Source of the DNA: Streptomyces maremycinicus
GTDB taxonomy: Bacteria; Actinomycetota; Actinomycetes; Streptomycetales; Streptomycetaceae
Assembly: GCF_001184025.1 (NCBI RefSeq)
Contig: NZ_BBYG01000020.1
Coordinates: forward strand, 186,001 to 250,000
DNA: 64,000 nucleotides
Direction of reading: 5' to 3'
The notes under the pieces were generated by a model. It was not told where the DNA came from. It made no database searches and saw only the letters and a program-made list of their open reading frames with translations. The position numbers and the translations under genes are program-made. Shown here piece after piece: positions 17,074-25,907 of the stretch; the first letter of the stretch is position 1, and each line of letters starts with the position of its first letter.

Positions 17074-17955
17074 ATGACGAACGTGACGAACGTACGGGTC
17101 GGTGTCATGTACGACCGTGACTGGGCGCCCGAGGAACTGCCCGGGTTCGCGCGGCGGGCCGAGGCGCTCGGCGTGGACGACCTGTGGGTGGTCGAGGATC
17201 TCGGCTGGAACGGCGGGGTGACGGCGGCGGCCGTCGCGCTGGGGGCGACCGAACGGCTGCGGGTGGGCATCGGGATCGCCCCGGCGCCGTTGCGCAGTCC
17301 GGCGTTGCTGGCGATGGAACTGGCCACGCTGGCCCGGGTGTTCCCCGGGCGGCTGGTGGCCGGGATCGGGCACGGCGTGCGCGAGTGGATGGAGTCGGTC
17401 GGCGTCGCTCCCCGGTCGCCGCTGGCCCTGCTGGAGGAGACGATCACCTCCGTGCGCGCGCTGCTGCGCGGCGAGCGGGTCGAACTGGCGGGCCGCGAAG
17501 TGCGCCTGGACGGAGTGAAGCTGGTGCATCCGCCGGACCAGGTACCGCCCGTGGTGGCGGGCGTGGTGCGTCCGCGCTCCCTCGAACTGTCCGGCCGGGT
17601 CGCCGACGGCACCCTGATCGCCGAGGGACACGGCCCGCGGGACCTGGAGACCACCCGGGCGCTCACCGCCAAGGGCGGAGCCGGGCCCGACCACACCCTG
17701 ACCGTGTTGTCCTTCGCCTGCGTGGGGGACGACCCCGAGCGGGTCGCCCGGCTCCTGCACCCGCACATCGAGGGCCAAGGCGCCTGGCTGGGCCGCCCGC
17801 AGGAGGAGGTGTTCACCGTCTCCGGCACCCCCGCTCAGGCCGTCGGCGCCCTGCACGCCCTGAAGGACGCCGGCGCCGACACCGTCGTCCTGCGCATCGT
17901 CGGCCCCGAGCCGCTGCGCCAGCTCGAGGCCGTACTGACGGCGGTGCGCCGCTGA
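17074..17955 (+). CDS. LLM-class flavin/F420-dependent oxidoreductase
   Basis: The 293-residue protein has the luciferase-like TIM barrel pattern: VRVGVMYDRDWAPEELPGFARR, then DDLWVVEDLGWNGGVTAA, an ATERLRVGIGIAPAPLRSP segment and FPGRLVAGIGHGVREWM. Actinobacterial relatives mostly use F420 or FMN. The substrate cannot be assigned. ATG 17074 follows TCCGGAG; the reading frame is open further upstream, but that part lacks family character and overlaps the ligase promoter. It is divergent from ligA. Confidence 0.85.
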   Translation: MTNVTNVRVGVMYDRDWAPEELPGFARRAEALGVDDLWVVEDLGWNGGVTAAAVALGATERLRVGIGIAPAPLRSPALLAMELATLARVFPGRLVAGIGHGVREWMESVGVAPRSPLALLEETITSVRALLRGERVELAGREVRLDGVKLVHPPDQVPPVVAGVVRPRSLELSGRVADGTLIAEGHGPRDLETTRALTAKGGAGPDHTLTVLSFACVGDDPERVARLLHPHIEGQGAWLGRPQEEVFTVSGTPAQAVGALHALKDAGADTVVLRIVGPEPLRQLEAVLTAVRR

Positions 17956-17985
17956 ACGGGCGCCCGGGCGGCCCCGCCCTGCGCT

Positions 17986-18046
17986 GACCGGGCCGGGTGT
18001 CGCCGAGCTCCCGGAGCCGCACGGCGACCTGCCGCGGGGCCCGGTC
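17986..18046. terminator. Nested hairpin between convergent genes
   Basis: GACCGGGCC pairs with GGCCCGGTC at the ends of a 61-base element. An inner stem (GTCGCCG with CGGCGAC) lies inside the loop. It sits between the convergent oxidoreductase and discoidin-domain genes and is a probable bidirectional terminator. Confidence 0.5.
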
Positions 18047-18059
18047 GGGCGCGGGCCGC

Positions 18060-19613
18060 TCAGCCGTCGCGGAGGCGGCTCGCCAGCTCGGCCAGGGTCT
18101 GCGCGGTGTCGGTCAGGGACCGCACGGCCGCCTCCAGGTCCGCGGCCAGCCGGGGCGCCGGGACGGCGAGCGACTCGGTCGCGGGTGCGGGCGCCGGGAC
18201 CGGCGTACCGCGGTAGCCGATCGGGCCCTCGTCGTAGCGCTGGTAGTAACCGGTGAACGCCCGGCCGGCGGAGCCCTCGACGAAGCGGACCCGGGCGAGC
18301 TGGGTCTCCTGCGCGCCGGAGTTGCGGGTGATCTCGAGCCGGTAGTGGCGGTACGCCGTGGTGGGTGCGCGCAGGGCGAACTCCCTGGCCTCGAAGCGGC
18401 TGTCGAAGGACTCCCCGGTCCGGGAGTCCAGCGGCGTCCAGGTGCGGCCGTCGGCGGAGCCGTGCAGGGTCCAGTCGCGCGGGTCGCGGTCGGGGGCGTC
18501 GTTCGCCGACGTCAGGACGTACGAGGTGACGACGGCGGAGCGGGCGAGGGTGAAGCGGAGGACGGCGGTGTCGTCCCATCCCAGCCACTTGGTCCGGGAG
18601 CCGTTCAGCAGGTTGTCCGCCGTCTCGCCGGCCTCCTCGAACTCGTCGCTGGCCTCGACGTCGATCACCTCGGCGTCGGCCGCCCCGCCTTCTCCCGGCA
18701 CGCCGTGGAGCGCGGCCACGCCGGAGTTGCCCCGCTGGTCCCGCCAGGTCACCCGCTCCACGGCGGCCCCGCCGTCGTCCACCAGCAACCGCAGTTCAGG
18801 GGAGCTGTGCCAGCCGCCGCCGTAACCCTCCTCCGTACGGAAGCGGTGCAGCCCGGCCGCCGAGGTCTCCTCGATGCCCTCGGGAAAGACCCAGCCGCCG
18901 GTGAGGCGGCCGCGGTACTCGTGGGCCGTGGCGTCGGCGGCGCGGTGGCAGCCGTGGAAGTCGGACATGTTCGACTGGAAGCTGATGGCCGATTCGGCCC
19001 CGTCCGCGCCGCGCCAGCCGAGCTGCGCGGGCAGCGAGTGCTCGTCCCGGTCGAGGTGGAACACCAGCCGCGGGGCCTCCTGCCAGGGCGTCGACGAGGA
19101 GGCGTGGGCGTCGCGGATCTCCGTCCGGTAGGCGAAGACCGAGTTGCGGGCGGCAAGCGCCGCGAGCGCGCGCTCCGAGGCGCCCCGCGCGTCGACCGAG
19201 TCCAGGGTGATCCGGTAGAGCCAGAGCATGCTGCGCGCCTCGGCCGAGACGCGTATCTCCAGGGTGTTGGTCCCCGGCTTCAGCATGTGGGCGGGCACCG
19301 AGAACACGCAGTCCTGCGGAAGGTCTCCGCCGCCGGGCACGGTGAGGTCCTCGGCCAGCGGATCGCCCTGGAGCAGTACGTCGATCGGGGCGTGGCCCCG
19401 GGCGGAGCCGAGCCTGGAGACGAGGGCCGTGACGGTGAGGGTCGCCTCGGGGATGTCCTCCGGGTCCGCCACCTCGAAGTCCAGCAGCACCGTCCCGCCC
19501 GCGTGCAACGCCAGGTGGGATCCGCCGAATCCGGCCCGGTCGTGCTCGACGACGGCGTTGGACAACCGCACCGGGTCTGCCGAGAAGTCGGCGAAGGTGG
19601 CCTTGATGCTCAT
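18060..19613 (-). CDS. Discoidin (F5/8 type C)-domain protein, function unknown
   Basis: The 517-residue protein starts at ATG 19613, behind AGGAGCT. A F5/8 type C or CBM32-like jelly-roll domain lies at about residues 320-445, with the typical NLLNGSRTKWLGW, then a DWTLHGSADGRTWTPLD strand pair and YRHYRLEI. The N-terminal 300 residues form beta-rich modules that I do not recognise, and the last 50 residues are Ala-rich helix. No signal peptide is visible, so an intracellular role or non-classical export is possible. Carbohydrate binding is the likeliest activity of the C-terminal module; any catalytic role is unknown. Confidence 0.7.
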   Translation of the reverse strand: MSIKATFADFSADPVRLSNAVVEHDRAGFGGSHLALHAGGTVLLDFEVADPEDIPEATLTVTALVSRLGSARGHAPIDVLLQGDPLAEDLTVPGGGDLPQDCVFSVPAHMLKPGTNTLEIRVSAEARSMLWLYRITLDSVDARGASERALAALAARNSVFAYRTEIRDAHASSSTPWQEAPRLVFHLDRDEHSLPAQLGWRGADGAESAISFQSNMSDFHGCHRAADATAHEYRGRLTGGWVFPEGIEETSAAGLHRFRTEEGYGGGWHSSPELRLLVDDGGAAVERVTWRDQRGNSGVAALHGVPGEGGAADAEVIDVEASDEFEEAGETADNLLNGSRTKWLGWDDTAVLRFTLARSAVVTSYVLTSANDAPDRDPRDWTLHGSADGRTWTPLDSRTGESFDSRFEAREFALRAPTTAYRHYRLEITRNSGAQETQLARVRFVEGSAGRAFTGYYQRYDEGPIGYRGTPVPAPAPATESLAVPAPRLAADLEAAVRSLTDTAQTLAELASRLRDG

Positions 19614-19786
19614 GACGTTCAGCTCCTGACGGACAGTCAACACTGCTGCCACCAAAGGGCGGTGACGCGATCAAGGGGACCCTAGCGCCTCGCACCGACA
19701 GCGCCCTCCGGCTCCGCCGGGCCCCGCCGACCGCCGCGGACCGTCGGCGCCCGACCGCACCCGCGGCGCCCGAAACCCCCAGGCGC

Positions 19787-19808
19787 GGTTGAGTATCCGT
19801 ACTCAACC
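19787..19808. promoter_or_regulatory. Perfect 9-4-9 inverted repeat in promoter region
   Basis: GGTTGAGTA and TACTCAACC flank a 4-bp spacer, about 100 bp before the membrane protein at 19910 and 173 bp before the leftward discoidin gene. It contains TTGAGT and TACTCA, which can act as promoter hexamers or as a dimer-binding site. Confidence 0.5.
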
Positions 19809-19909
19809 CCGAACGCCCGCCCTGATCCATCGTGGAGACCACCGACCCGGACCTACCGGGACCGGCCCTGAACGATCCGGACCGACCGGACCGACCCGAA
19901 GGATCCACG

Positions 19910-20626
19910 ATGACCGACGCCCCGCGCTCGCACGGCCTCCCCCGCCCGCGCCGCCTCCTCGCGCTCGCCACGGACAGCCGGGCGGCCCGGGGCTACCTGG
20001 CCGTGGTCACCGCCTCCGTCGCGGTCATGTTCCTGTTCCCGGAGAGCGGCTTCGCGGCGGCACCCCTGCTGCTCACCGCACCCCTCTCCTTCCTCGGGGT
20101 GGTCCTCCCCTTCGGTCTCGGCACCGAGGGCGGCGCGGCGGTCGAAACGGCGGCCGTCGGCTTCTGGGCCGGCTGGCTCCTGCTCTGCGCCCTCGTCAAC
20201 GCGGCCGTGGTCGGCGCCCTCGTCGCGAGGTCCGCGGCCGGCGCGCCCTCCGGCCGCCCCGCCGCCCTCCCCCGTGTCGCGGACGCCGCCGGCCCCCGGC
20301 CGGGGCGGGTCCGGGCGCTGCTGGCGCCCGCGGTGGACAACTGGCTCGCTCGCGGGTACCTCCTCGTGGTGGCGGCCGCCGTCGGGTTCTTCCTCGTCGC
20401 CTCGTACGTGCTGCCGGACCCGGGGTTCGCCGGGATCTGGCCGCTCATGGCCACGGCGCCGGTCAGCATGCTCGCCGTCCTGCTGTCGGCGCCCGCGGAG
20501 TACTCCTCGCTCACCTGGCTGAGCCCGCTGGTCTTCGCCGCCGGTACGTCCCTGGCCGGGCTGTTCAACGCCGTACTGCTCGGCCGCCTCGCGCACCGGA
20601 TGCGGGAACCGCGCCCGGCCGTCTGA
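19910..20626 (+). CDS. Integral membrane protein with two homologous halves (SCO4225-like)
   Basis: The 238-residue protein starts at ATG 19910 behind GAAGGAT. Each half has the same plan: a basic N-terminal stretch, ARGYL followed by a hydrophobic segment, a GFA-type turn, TAP and another hydrophobic helix, then a helix with LFNA or LVNA. I count about six membrane segments. The halves are recognisably related (ARGYLAVVTASVAV against ARGYLLVVAAAVGF), showing an internal duplication. It resembles the uncharacterised SCO4225 family of Streptomyces. Function unknown. The next gene is an Lrp regulator. Confidence 0.7.
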   Translation: MTDAPRSHGLPRPRRLLALATDSRAARGYLAVVTASVAVMFLFPESGFAAAPLLLTAPLSFLGVVLPFGLGTEGGAAVETAAVGFWAGWLLLCALVNAAVVGALVARSAAGAPSGRPAALPRVADAAGPRPGRVRALLAPAVDNWLARGYLLVVAAAVGFFLVASYVLPDPGFAGIWPLMATAPVSMLAVLLSAPAEYSSLTWLSPLVFAAGTSLAGLFNAVLLGRLAHRMREPRPAV

Positions 20627-20868
20627 GCCGCGGTGCCGACCGGGCCTGGACGGCGGCCCGCAGGTGGCCGTGGTGTCCAGGCCGGTCCGGTGGTCCTCGG
20701 GCCATTGGTGCGGCTGGACGGTCGGATCGAGGGCGCGGGACATCCGGGCCGCCCGGCGGCTGCCGTACGGCGATGGCGTCGGCCGTGGCGAGTCGCGCAC
20801 AGGCCAGGCTCCACGACACGTGGTGGCGAAGACCGCTCACCCGACGGCCCGGCGTGCAGTCTTCTGCC

Positions 20869-21306
20869 ATGGATCCGATCGATCTGGCCATCATCGCCGA
20901 GCTGGAGCGGGACGGCCGGCTGACCGAAGTCGAGCTGGCGCAGCGGGTGGGACTCACCGCCGGGCCGTGTCTGCGGCGCGTGCGGCGTCTGGAGTCCGAG
21001 GGTGTCATCCGCGGCTACCGGGCCGTCGTCGACCCCGCGGCCGTGGGCCGCTCCTTCGAGGTGCTCGTCGACCTCAGCCTCGGGGCCCACGACGCGTCCA
21101 CGGTGGAGCAGGTCGAGGAGACACTGGCCCGGGCGGAGGAGGTGATCGAGCTGAGAAGGCTCTTCGGCAGCCCGGACTACTTCGTACGCGTCGCCGTCGC
21201 CGACCTGCCCGCCTACGAGACCTTCCTCAGCCTGCACGTCATGACCCTCCCCCGGCTCAAGAACGTCACCTCGCGCTTCACGATGAAGACGGTGAAACCG
21301 GCCTGA
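20869..21306 (+). CDS. Lrp/AsnC-family transcriptional regulator
   Basis: The 145-residue protein has an N-terminal winged helix-turn-helix (DLAIIAELERDGRLTEVELA, then GLTAGPCLRRVRRLE) and a C-terminal RAM ligand-binding fold (VLVDLSLGAHDAST, GSPDYFVRVAVADLPAYE). Family members bind amino acids or related metabolites and act as dimers to octamers. ATG 20869 was chosen because MDPIDLAI begins the helix-turn-helix normally. The target is unknown; the 240 bp upstream shows no gene. Confidence 0.92.
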   Translation: MDPIDLAIIAELERDGRLTEVELAQRVGLTAGPCLRRVRRLESEGVIRGYRAVVDPAAVGRSFEVLVDLSLGAHDASTVEQVEETLARAEEVIELRRLFGSPDYFVRVAVADLPAYETFLSLHVMTLPRLKNVTSRFTMKTVKPA

Positions 21307-21330
21307 CGGGGAGCGACCCCGCCGTCCCGT

Positions 21331-22290
21331 TCACCAGTCGCGGGCGGCGGTCCGGAGGCGGTCGCGGACGCGGAGTACGTCGGGGTTGGTCTCGGTGCCG
21401 GGGCGCTGGACGAGGAAGAGGGTGTTCAGCGGGGGTTCCTCCGGGTCGTGGAGGAGGGTGAGGCGGCCGGAGTCGAGGTACTCCTGGCAGAGCGAGCGGG
21501 GCAGGACGCTCCAGCCGGCTCCGGCGTTGACCGCCGACAGCACGGCGTACAGGTTGGGCACGGTGACCGCGGCCCGGTGGGCGAGCTGTCTGCCGAAGAT
21601 GTTCCGCCAGTAGCGGCGCACGATGGGCAGGTCCTCGGCATAGGTGACCAGGGGGACCTCGCGCAGGGCGGCGCACAGCCCGTCCTCGCCACGGGACGGG
21701 GCGGCGAGGCGCTCGGCCCAGGCGGGTGCGGCGACCAGCAGGTACTCCTCGTCGGCGAGCGGTAGGGATTCCAGACCGCGGCCGCGGGGGCGGCGCGTGG
21801 CGATGACCAGGTCGTGTCGGCCCGCCCGCATCTCCTCCAGCAGCGGCTCCGGGAGCCCCTGTGTGACACGCAGTTCGACGCCCTCGGCGACGAGGGGGAC
21901 CAGCGCGGGGAGGACCCGGACGCACAGCAGCTCGGAGGGTCCGGCCAGGTGGACGGGTGCGGCCGACGCGCCGCTGTCCTCCAGGGTGGCGAGGGCGTCG
22001 AGCGGCGCGGCGATCCGGCCGGCGAGCTCCCGGGCGTACGGGGTGGGTTCCACGCCGCGCGGCAGCCGCGTGAACAGCTCGCGGCCGGTCTGCTGCTCCA
22101 GGGTGCGGATCTGCGCGGTCACGGTGGGCTGGGACAGGCCGAGCGTGGGAGCGGCGGCGGTGAAGGTGCCGGCCCGGTAGACGGCCAGGAAGGTCCGCAG
22201 CAGGTTCAGGTCGGCGTGCGCCGGGAACCGGCTGCCGGTGCCTGCCGCGGCGTCGGGAAGGTCGGGCGTCCGGGTCTTCATGACCTCCAT
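21331..22290 (-). CDS. LysR-family transcriptional regulator
   Basis: The 319-residue protein has an N-terminal LysR helix-turn-helix (LNLLRTFLAVYRAGTFTAAA, LGLSQPTVTAQIRTLEQQ) and a periplasmic-binding-like effector domain. I chose ATG 22290 because GAGGGG lies eight bases upstream; GTG 22299 and ATG 22281 are alternatives. It is divergent from the SRPBCC protein at 22511, the classic arrangement for a LysR protein controlling its neighbour. The intervening 220 bp contains an inverted repeat. Confidence 0.92.
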   Translation of the reverse strand: MEVMKTRTPDLPDAAAGTGSRFPAHADLNLLRTFLAVYRAGTFTAAAPTLGLSQPTVTAQIRTLEQQTGRELFTRLPRGVEPTPYARELAGRIAAPLDALATLEDSGASAAPVHLAGPSELLCVRVLPALVPLVAEGVELRVTQGLPEPLLEEMRAGRHDLVIATRRPRGRGLESLPLADEEYLLVAAPAWAERLAAPSRGEDGLCAALREVPLVTYAEDLPIVRRYWRNIFGRQLAHRAAVTVPNLYAVLSAVNAGAGWSVLPRSLCQEYLDSGRLTLLHDPEEPPLNTLFLVQRPGTETNPDVLRVRDRLRTAARDW

Positions 22291-22306
22291 CGTATCCACC
22301 CCTCAC

Positions 22307-22320
22307 ATCGGAGTTCCGAT
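22307..22320. promoter_or_regulatory. Inverted repeat, candidate LysR binding site
   Basis: ATCGGA and TCCGAT flank a 2-bp spacer, 17 bp before the chosen lysR start. ATTGGTAGTCCGATG follows 30 bases later with a related half-site. This suits autoregulation and control of the divergent gene at 22511. Confidence 0.45.
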
Positions 22321-22510
22321 ATCAAGGATCGGCTCCTCTATTGGTAGTCCGATGTCCGACGGGTCTAGCGTCGTGACGGTCGGCGGGCCCGCCGAACGGC
22401 GCCGCACATCGAGGTCGGCCGGGCCGCCACCGGCCGGAACCCGGCCTCCGCCGGCGGTTCGAACGACCCGCCGCCGATCCCGTACCCGAGCACTACGAAA
22501 AGGCACCCCC

Positions 22511-23026
22511 ATGACCACGCAGAACGCGATCGACTGGCCCGAGAAGTACCTGCCCGGCACCGGCGACAACTTCGTCTCCAACGAGGTGATCGTCCAGGGC
22601 CTCACGGCCGCCCGGGTGTGGCACTACCTGACCGACACGTCCGAGTGGGAGGGCTACTACGACAACGTGGCCGACATCTCCTTCCCGCGGGGCGGCGGCC
22701 CGCGCCTCGAGGACGACCTCGCCTTCAGCTTCGGCACCTTCGGCTTCCCGCCCCTGGCCGCCCACGTGGTCGAGTTCCGGGCCCCGGCCGAGGGCACGCC
22801 CGGCCGCCTGTCCTGGACCGCGAGGCAGGACGGCACGCCCGAGGAGCGGCTCGACGTGCTGCACGCCTGGCTGGTGGAGGACCTGCCCGGCGGCCGGGTC
22901 CGCATCCTTACTCAGGAGACCCAGCTCGGTCGGCCGGCCGCGGCCCTGGCGAAGGAGCGTCCGAACCCGATGCTCAACGGCCACCAGGCCTGGCTCGACG
23001 GCCTCGTCCGCGCCGCCTCCGAGTGA
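22511..23026 (+). CDS. SRPBCC-family (START/polyketide-cyclase-like) protein
   Basis: The 171-residue protein has the helix-grip pattern: VSNEVIVQGLTAARVWHYLT, a DTSEWEGYYDNVADISFP loop, several strands (LSWTARQDGT, LHAWLVEDLPGGRVRILTQE) and a long C-terminal helix (NGHQAWLDGLVRAA). Relatives bind hydrophobic ligands or catalyse cyclisations; the reaction here is unknown. ATG 22511 follows AAAAGGCA. It lies divergent from the LysR gene and is its probable target. Confidence 0.8.
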   Translation: MTTQNAIDWPEKYLPGTGDNFVSNEVIVQGLTAARVWHYLTDTSEWEGYYDNVADISFPRGGGPRLEDDLAFSFGTFGFPPLAAHVVEFRAPAEGTPGRLSWTARQDGTPEERLDVLHAWLVEDLPGGRVRILTQETQLGRPAAALAKERPNPMLNGHQAWLDGLVRAASE

Positions 23027-23176
23027 CCGCGCTCCGGGTGCGCCTGTCTTGGTGGCGCACCGTGCGCGTTGTCGGCACCGTGCGCGTCGTCCGCCGCACC
23101 ACACGGCACGGGCCGGAGTCAGGAAATCCGCGCCGCTCCCGCTGAGACGTTTCCGCAGGTCATCGCGTGTGAAAGG

Positions 23177-23250
23177 TGGGGCGGGTGGGACTCGAACCCA
23201 CGGCCGACGGATTATGAGTCCGCTGCTCTAACCGGCTGAGCTACCGCCCC
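23177..23250 (-). tRNA. tRNA with anticodon CAU (Ile2 or elongator Met)
   Basis: The 74-nt cloverleaf has acceptor GGGGCGG/CCGCCCC, D arm TAGCTCAGCCGGTTAGAGC, anticodon loop CTCATAA and T arm GTGGGTTCGAGTCCCAC. CCA is not encoded. CAU serves initiator Met, elongator Met and lysidine-modified Ile2; the non-initiator acceptor pairing rules out initiator. The arm sequences look closer to Ile2 than to elongator Met, but that is by eye. Confidence 0.85.
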
Positions 23251-23385
23251 ATAGCGGCGTGTCGCGTACATGTGTGCGCGCCGTCTGCCGCAGCATAGCC
23301 GCTCATACGATCTCACGCTTCGGCTGGTCGACCTTGCACGACCACGAGGGCAACGCCCCTGGCCTGCACGGTTCCCGCCGACATG

Positions 23386-23409
23386 AAAAAGGACCCCCAT
23401 GGGGTCCTC
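23386..23409 (-). terminator. Intrinsic terminator with U tract, downstream of the Asn tRNAs
   Basis: On the minus strand GGACCCC, a 3-nt loop and GGGGTCC are followed by TTTTT. It lies ten bases after the second-read tRNA-Asn end. Canonical U-tract terminators are uncommon in this GC range. Confidence 0.85.
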
Positions 23410-23419
23410 GATCACGTTG

Positions 23420-23492
23420 CTCCCCCGACTGGACTCGAACCAGTAACCTGCCGGTTAACAGCCGGCTGCTCTGCCAATTGAGCTACAGGGGA
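23420..23492 (-). tRNA. tRNA-Asn (GUU), copy 2 in transcription order
   Basis: The 73-nt cloverleaf has acceptor TCCCCTG/CGGGGGA, anticodon loop CTGTTAACC with anticodon GUU, T arm ACTGGTTCGAGTCCAGT and discriminator G. It is identical in sequence to the copy at 23498-23570 and separated from it by 5 bp. Confidence 0.95.
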
Positions 23493-23497
23493 CCGAG

Positions 23498-23570
23498 CTC
23501 CCCCGACTGGACTCGAACCAGTAACCTGCCGGTTAACAGCCGGCTGCTCTGCCAATTGAGCTACAGGGGA
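23498..23570 (-). tRNA. tRNA-Asn (GUU), copy 1 in transcription order
   Basis: Tandem duplicate of the tRNA-Asn at 23420-23492, with the same anticodon GUU and the same arms. Both are transcribed leftward toward the U-tract terminator at 23386-23409. Confidence 0.95.
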
Positions 23571-23730
23571 ATGCCTCGTTTTGCATCGAACGTACTCACC
23601 TGGGTATTCGCCAGGGGGCGCTCGCTCGCTGCGACACATACATTAGCGCAAGCAGGGGGGTGCTCCGCCAATCGGTTCCCCCCGGCGCCCATGTCGTGTG
23701 CCAGGGACTACGCAAGGAGAGGATGCCGCC

Positions 23731-24039
23731 ATGCGCTACAAGCTCACGTTCGTCGTCGGGCTGGCTCTGGGTTACGTACTGGGCACGCGTGCCGGGCGCG
23801 AGCGTTACGAGCAGTTGAAGAAGTCCGCGCGGCAGGTCGCCCAGAACCCCGCCGTGCGCAACACCGCCGAGACCGCCGCCCAGCAGGGCCGTCAGTACGC
23901 GGGCAAGGCGTACCACGCCGTCAGCGACAAGGTCGGCGACCGGATGCCGGAGTCGGTGGCGGGCCGGGTGCGGTCCCTGCGCGACCGCAACAGCAACGGC
24001 ACCACCGGTGGGGATGACTGGGGCACCAGTAACACCTAG
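23731..24039 (+). CDS. Small YtxH-like membrane-anchored protein
   Basis: The 102-residue protein starts at ATG 23731 behind AAGGAGAGG. The first 20 residues form a hydrophobic anchor with glycine spacing (LTFVVGLALGYVLGTRAGRE), then a basic amphipathic helix (RYEQLKKSARQVAQNPAVRN) and an Ala/Gln-rich helical tail. This is the YtxH-like pattern seen next to tRNA genes in Streptomyces. Function is unknown; envelope or stress roles are suggested for relatives. Confidence 0.8.
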   Translation: MRYKLTFVVGLALGYVLGTRAGRERYEQLKKSARQVAQNPAVRNTAETAAQQGRQYAGKAYHAVSDKVGDRMPESVAGRVRSLRDRNSNGTTGGDDWGTSNT

Positions 24040-24210
24040 CGACGTCACCGCGGCGCCGGGAAGGTCCCGTCCCGGCGCCGCGGCGATGTGACATATGCGG
24101 CTCGTCCTCGGGGGTCCGACCAGCGAGAACGTCCCGTACTCGACAGGAGCGGGGCGTCGTCACGCTCTCCGCGGCCCAACCCGAGCGGCGCGTGCGGCAG
24201 AATTTTCGCC

Positions 24211-25668
24211 ATGGGGATAGTCGCCGGGTTGGACAGTTCACCCGATTTCACTCGTATCGTCGTCTGCGACGCGGACACCGGAGCCGTGCTCCGGCAGGGG
24301 TATGCGCCGCATCCGATGGAAGGCGCCGAGAGTGCGGGAGGGCGGCCCTCCGATGTCGATCCGCAGGCCTGGCTGCTGTCCCTGGGCGAGGCCGCGGGCG
24401 GCGGGCTGCTCGAGGGCGTGCAGGCCATCGGCGTCTCCTCGCAGCAGAACGCCGTCGTGCCGCTGGACGCGCAGGGCAACACCGTGCGGCCGGCGATGGT
24501 CGGCGGGGACAAGCGGGCGCAGGTCGCGGCGGCCGATCTGATCGACGCGGTCGGCGGGCGCGAGGCCTGGGCGCAGGCGGTGGGCTGTGTCCCGCAGGCC
24601 GCCCAGCCGGTGACCAAGCTGCGCTGGCTGGCGAAGAACGAACCGGACGCCGCCGCCCGGACCGCCGTACTGCTCCAGGCGCACGACTGGCTGGTGTGGC
24701 AGCTCCTCGGACGGCCCGTGCGCAGGACCACCGACCGCGGCGGGGCCTCCGGGACCGGGTACTGGTCCGCCGCCACCGGCGGTTACCGGCCGGATCTCGT
24801 CGAGCTGGCGCTGGGGCACCAGGCCATGCTCCCCGAGGTGATCGGACCGTCCGAAGCGGCCGGTACGACGCCCGAGGGGCTGCTGATCTCCGCCGGGACC
24901 GGCGAGACCATGGCCGCCGCGCTGGGGCTCGGAATCGGACACGGGGACGCGGTCGTCTCGCTCGGCGCCTCCGGGTCCGTGATGGCCGTGCACCACGAGG
25001 CACTCGTCGACCAGAGCGGGATGATCACCTCGCTGGCCGACGCGACGGGCATGCATCTGCCGGTCGTCACCACCCTGAACGCCGTACGGACCCTGCGCGG
25101 GGCCGCCGAGCTGATCGGGGCGCCCGATCTGGAGGCGCTGTCGGACCTGGCGATGAAGTCGACGCCGGGGTCGCACGGGCTGGTCATGCTGCCCTATCTG
25201 GAGGGCGAGCGGACGCCGAACCTGCCGCACACGGCCGGGACCCTGGCGGGTCTGCGCCGTGAGTCGATGAAGCCCGAGCACTTCGCGCGGGCCGCCTTCG
25301 AGGGCATGCTGTGCGGCCTCGCGGACGCGCTCGACGTGCTGCGCGGCCGGGGCGTGGAGGTGCGGCGCATCTTCCTGCTCGGGGCGGCCGCCGAACTGCC
25401 CGCCGTACAGGCCGCGGCGCCCGCGCTGTTCGGCGCGCAGGTCGTCGTACCGCAGCCGGCGGACTACGCGGCGATCGGGGCGGCCCGGCAGGCGGCCTGG
25501 GCGCTCGGAGCGTCCCAGGGCACCCTGGACCCGCGTACCCCGCCGGCCTGGCAGGGGGCGGCCGCGCAGGTCCTGGACCCGGGTGAGGAACTCGCCGTGG
25601 GTCAGGCGGTGCGGCAGCAGTACGTGTCGGTGCGGGAGCAGACGCACCCGGGGGCCTTCCGCGGATGA
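24211..25668 (+). CDS. FGGY-family carbohydrate kinase (xylulokinase-like)
   Basis: The 485-residue protein starts at ATG 24211, where IVAGLDSSPDFTRIVVCD forms the first phosphate loop of the actin-like ATPase fold. Further FGGY features are AIGVSSQQNAVVPLD, DWLVWQLLGRP, TDRGGASGTGYWS, SLGASGSVMAV and, near the C terminus, ADYAAIGAARQAAWALG. The enzyme should phosphorylate a pentulose or similar sugar with ATP. Xylulokinase is the nearest impression; the substrate is not certain. No sugar isomerase or transporter gene is adjacent. Confidence 0.85.
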   Translation: MGIVAGLDSSPDFTRIVVCDADTGAVLRQGYAPHPMEGAESAGGRPSDVDPQAWLLSLGEAAGGGLLEGVQAIGVSSQQNAVVPLDAQGNTVRPAMVGGDKRAQVAAADLIDAVGGREAWAQAVGCVPQAAQPVTKLRWLAKNEPDAAARTAVLLQAHDWLVWQLLGRPVRRTTDRGGASGTGYWSAATGGYRPDLVELALGHQAMLPEVIGPSEAAGTTPEGLLISAGTGETMAAALGLGIGHGDAVVSLGASGSVMAVHHEALVDQSGMITSLADATGMHLPVVTTLNAVRTLRGAAELIGAPDLEALSDLAMKSTPGSHGLVMLPYLEGERTPNLPHTAGTLAGLRRESMKPEHFARAAFEGMLCGLADALDVLRGRGVEVRRIFLLGAAAELPAVQAAAPALFGAQVVVPQPADYAAIGAARQAAWALGASQGTLDPRTPPAWQGAAAQVLDPGEELAVGQAVRQQYVSVREQTHPGAFRG

Positions 25669-25789
25669 CGCCGGCACCGCGGTCGACGCGGGCGACGCGG
25701 GCGGAGGCGCGCGGGGTGCGAGGGGCGTATCGGGTGCGGGGGGCGCGTCAGGTGTGCGGCCGTGCATCCGGCTTACCCGGACGGCCGTA

Positions 25790-25802
25790 AGAGCACTGCT
25801 CT
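25790..25802. promoter_or_regulatory. Palindromic operator before the ABC exporter genes
   Basis: AGAGCA and TGCTCT flank a single central C, 106 bp before the GTG of the first ABC gene. The form resembles a TetR- or MarR-type operator. No such regulator lies next to it. The rest of 25669-25907 shows no gene. Confidence 0.45.
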
Positions 25803-25907
25803 CAGCTTAATCAGTTGAGGTAACGCGGGTGGAGTGTTCAACGATAGGGGCCAGGGGCAACCGATGCCCCTCCTCTGCTCCTCCCCGCCGACTCCGAGAG
25901 ACGTAGC

